A stretch of DNA of 64,000 nucleotides, taken from positions 1-64,000 of the forward strand of contig MNEF01000124.1 of the NCBI GenBank assembly GCA_001917535.1, in the 5' to 3' direction. The notes beneath the pieces are model-generated. The model searched no databases and had not been told where the DNA came from. It saw only the letters and a list, made by a program, of their open reading frames with translations. Made by a program: the position numbers and the translations under genes. The DNA comes from Candidatus Rokubacteria bacterium 13_1_40CM_69_27 (GTDB taxonomy: Bacteria > Methylomirabilota > Methylomirabilia > Rokubacteriales > CSP1-6). Of the stretch, positions 62,863-64,000 are shown one piece after another (the stretch's first letter is position 1; the number at the start of each line of letters is the position of its first letter).

Positions 62863-64000
62863 TCAGGGAAGGGAGGAGAAGAGGTGCCCGAGCTTGTCCC
62901 GCTTGGTGCTCAGGTACTTGCGGTTCTCGGGGTTGGCCGGGATCTCGATGGGCACGCGCTCGACGAAATGGAGCCCGTAGCCCTCGAGCCCGACGATCTT
63001 CTTCGGATTGTTCGTGAGCAGGCGGAGGTTCTTGAGCCCGAGGTCGACGAGGATCTGCGCGCCGATGCCGTAGTCACGCAGGTCGGCCTTGAAGCCGAGC
63101 GCCTGGTTGGCCTCGACCGTGTCCTGGCCCGCATCTTGGAGCTCGTAGGCGCGGATCTTGTTGTGCAGCCCGATCCCCCGCCCTTCCTGCCGGAGATACA
63201 CGACGACGCCGCGCTCCTCCTGCTGGATCAGCAGCAGCGCCTTCTCGAGCTGCTCGCCGCAGTCGCAGCGGCGGGAGTGGAAGACGTCACCCGTGAGGCA
63301 CTCGGAGTGCATGCGCACCAGCACGGGCGTGTCGCCGGCGACCTCCCCCATCACGAGCGCCAGGTGCACGCGGCTGTACACGGTCGCCTCGTAGGCGATG
63401 GCCGTGAACTCGCCGAACTCGGTGGGCAGGCGGGTCGTCGCGATGCGGCGGACCAGCTTCTCCTTCTGGGTGCGGTACTCGATGAGGTCCTTGATCGTGA
63501 TCATCTTGAGGCCGTGCCGCCGACCCAGCTCTTGGAGTTGGGGCACGCGCGCCATGCCGCCTTCCTCGTCCATGACCTCGCAGATCACGCCCGCCGGCGG
63601 GCAGCCGGCCAGCCGGGCCAGATCGACGGCCGCCTCGGTGTGGCCCGCACGCCGCAGCACCCCGCCCGGCATTGCGCGCAGCGGCAGGATGTGGCCGGGA
63701 CGGGTGAGGTCCTCGGCGCGCGAGTGGGGATCGACGAGCGTCCGGATCGTGACCGCACGGTCGTAGGCCGAGGTGCCGGTGGTGACGCCCCGCCGGGCGT
63801 CGACCGTGACGGTGAAGGCGGTCCCCAGCGGCGCAGTGTTGTCGGTGACCATCATCGAGATCTTCAGCTCGTCCAGCCGTTCCCCCGTCATCGGCATGCA
63901 GATGAGCCCCCGGCCATACTTGGCCATGAAGTTCACCGCTTCCGGGGTGGCCTTGTCGGCCGCCATCAGGAGATCGCCCTCGTTCTCGCGATCCTCGTCG
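62863..64000 (-). CDS. ribBA: Bifunctional 3,4-dihydroxy-2-butanone-4-phosphate synthase/GTP cyclohydrolase II (5' end outside window)
   Basis: The frame runs off the right edge: the last bases encode [37 protein letters not shown], so about 20 N-terminal residues are missing. DHBP-synthase domain with [47 protein letters not shown] cyclohydrolase II domain with the zinc Cys of [40 protein letters not shown] and [15 protein letters not shown]. Both committing steps of riboflavin synthesis in one protein. Confidence 0.96.
   Translation of the reverse strand, partial: DEDRENEGDLLMAADKATPEAVNFMAKYGRGLICMPMTGERLDELKISMMVTDNTAPLGTAFTVTVDARRGVTTGTSAYDRAVTIRTLVDPHSRAEDLTRPGHILPLRAMPGGVLRRAGHTEAAVDLARLAGCPPAGVICEVMDEEGGMARVPQLQELGRRHGLKMITIKDLIEYRTQKEKLVRRIATTRLPTEFGEFTAIAYEATVYSRVHLALVMGEVAGDTPVLVRMHSECLTGDVFHSRRCDCGEQLEKALLLIQQEERGVVVYLRQEGRGIGLHNKIRAYELQDAGQDTVEANQALGFKADLRDYGIGAQILVDLGLKNLRLLTNNPKKIVGLEGYGLHFVERVPIEIPANPENRKYLSTKRDKLGHLFSSLP

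Overview
This window is a stretch of a very GC-rich genome from a Gram-negative, lipopolysaccharide-making bacterium. It carries the Raetz lipid A genes, heptose and Kdo genes, bamA/skp and lolC/lolD. Gene order matches Proteobacteria-like didermic phyla. The GC content, split rfaE1/rfaE2, lpxI instead of lpxH and a DUF512 radical-SAM gene fit an uncultured soil lineage such as Methylomirabilota/Rokubacteria. That assignment is inference; no rRNA gene is present to settle it.

Layout. Positions 1-2,400 are the decayed end of an integrated element: a tyrosine integrase broken by three frame changes, a CopG/MazF-like toxin-antitoxin pair with its own promoter and operator, an AlpA-like DNA-binding protein and a fragment of an NTF2-fold protein. 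The element abuts the 5' 41 nt of a tRNA-Arg(CCU) gene that stops just past the anticodon loop, which looks like an attachment-site scar. From 2,403 to the right edge every gene lies on the minus strand.

Read in the direction of transcription (right to left), the modules are as follows. (1) ribBA-ribH-nusB-phosphoesterase-lnt-prfB-lysS-lolC-lolD covers riboflavin, lipoprotein maturation and export, and translation; prfB has an intact programmed +1 frameshift. (2) clpC-bamA-skp-lpxD-lpxA-oxidoreductase-lpxI-lpxB-DUF374-waaA-lpxK-waaF, four GT4 glycosyltransferases, gmhB-rfaE1-rfaE2-waaC-GT2-trpS-scpA-scpB-rluB is an almost complete lipid A and LPS-core assembly line. (3) pheA-hisC-tyrA-aroA-cmk-plsC-rpsA-sppA is the classic mixed-function aromatic supraoperon behind a TATAAT promoter. 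(4) ihfB-HIT-mutS-mutL-miaA-hflX-pgsA-DUF512-der-DUF3047-SPOR-cutA-ihfA-merR covers DNA repair, tRNA modification, GTPases and nucleoid proteins. (5) tRNA-Pro(GGG)-surE-pcm-tRNA-Pro(CGG)-acyP-nlpD-rpoS-methyltransferase preserves the enterobacterial surE-pcm-nlpD-rpoS order.

Genes are packed with 1-26 nt overlaps, very often a 4-nt GTGA/ATGA/TTGA stop-start overlap, so translational coupling is probably pervasive. The main unexplained structure is a family of long GC-rich dyad repeats (family A) at intercistronic junctions in mutS/mutL, aroA/cmk and ribBA/ribH. One copy is read through as the last 47 residues of MutS, and the whole mutS-tail/repeat/mutL-start junction has been tandemly duplicated. 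A second small repeat family (B) lies between rluB and pheA and in front of waaC.
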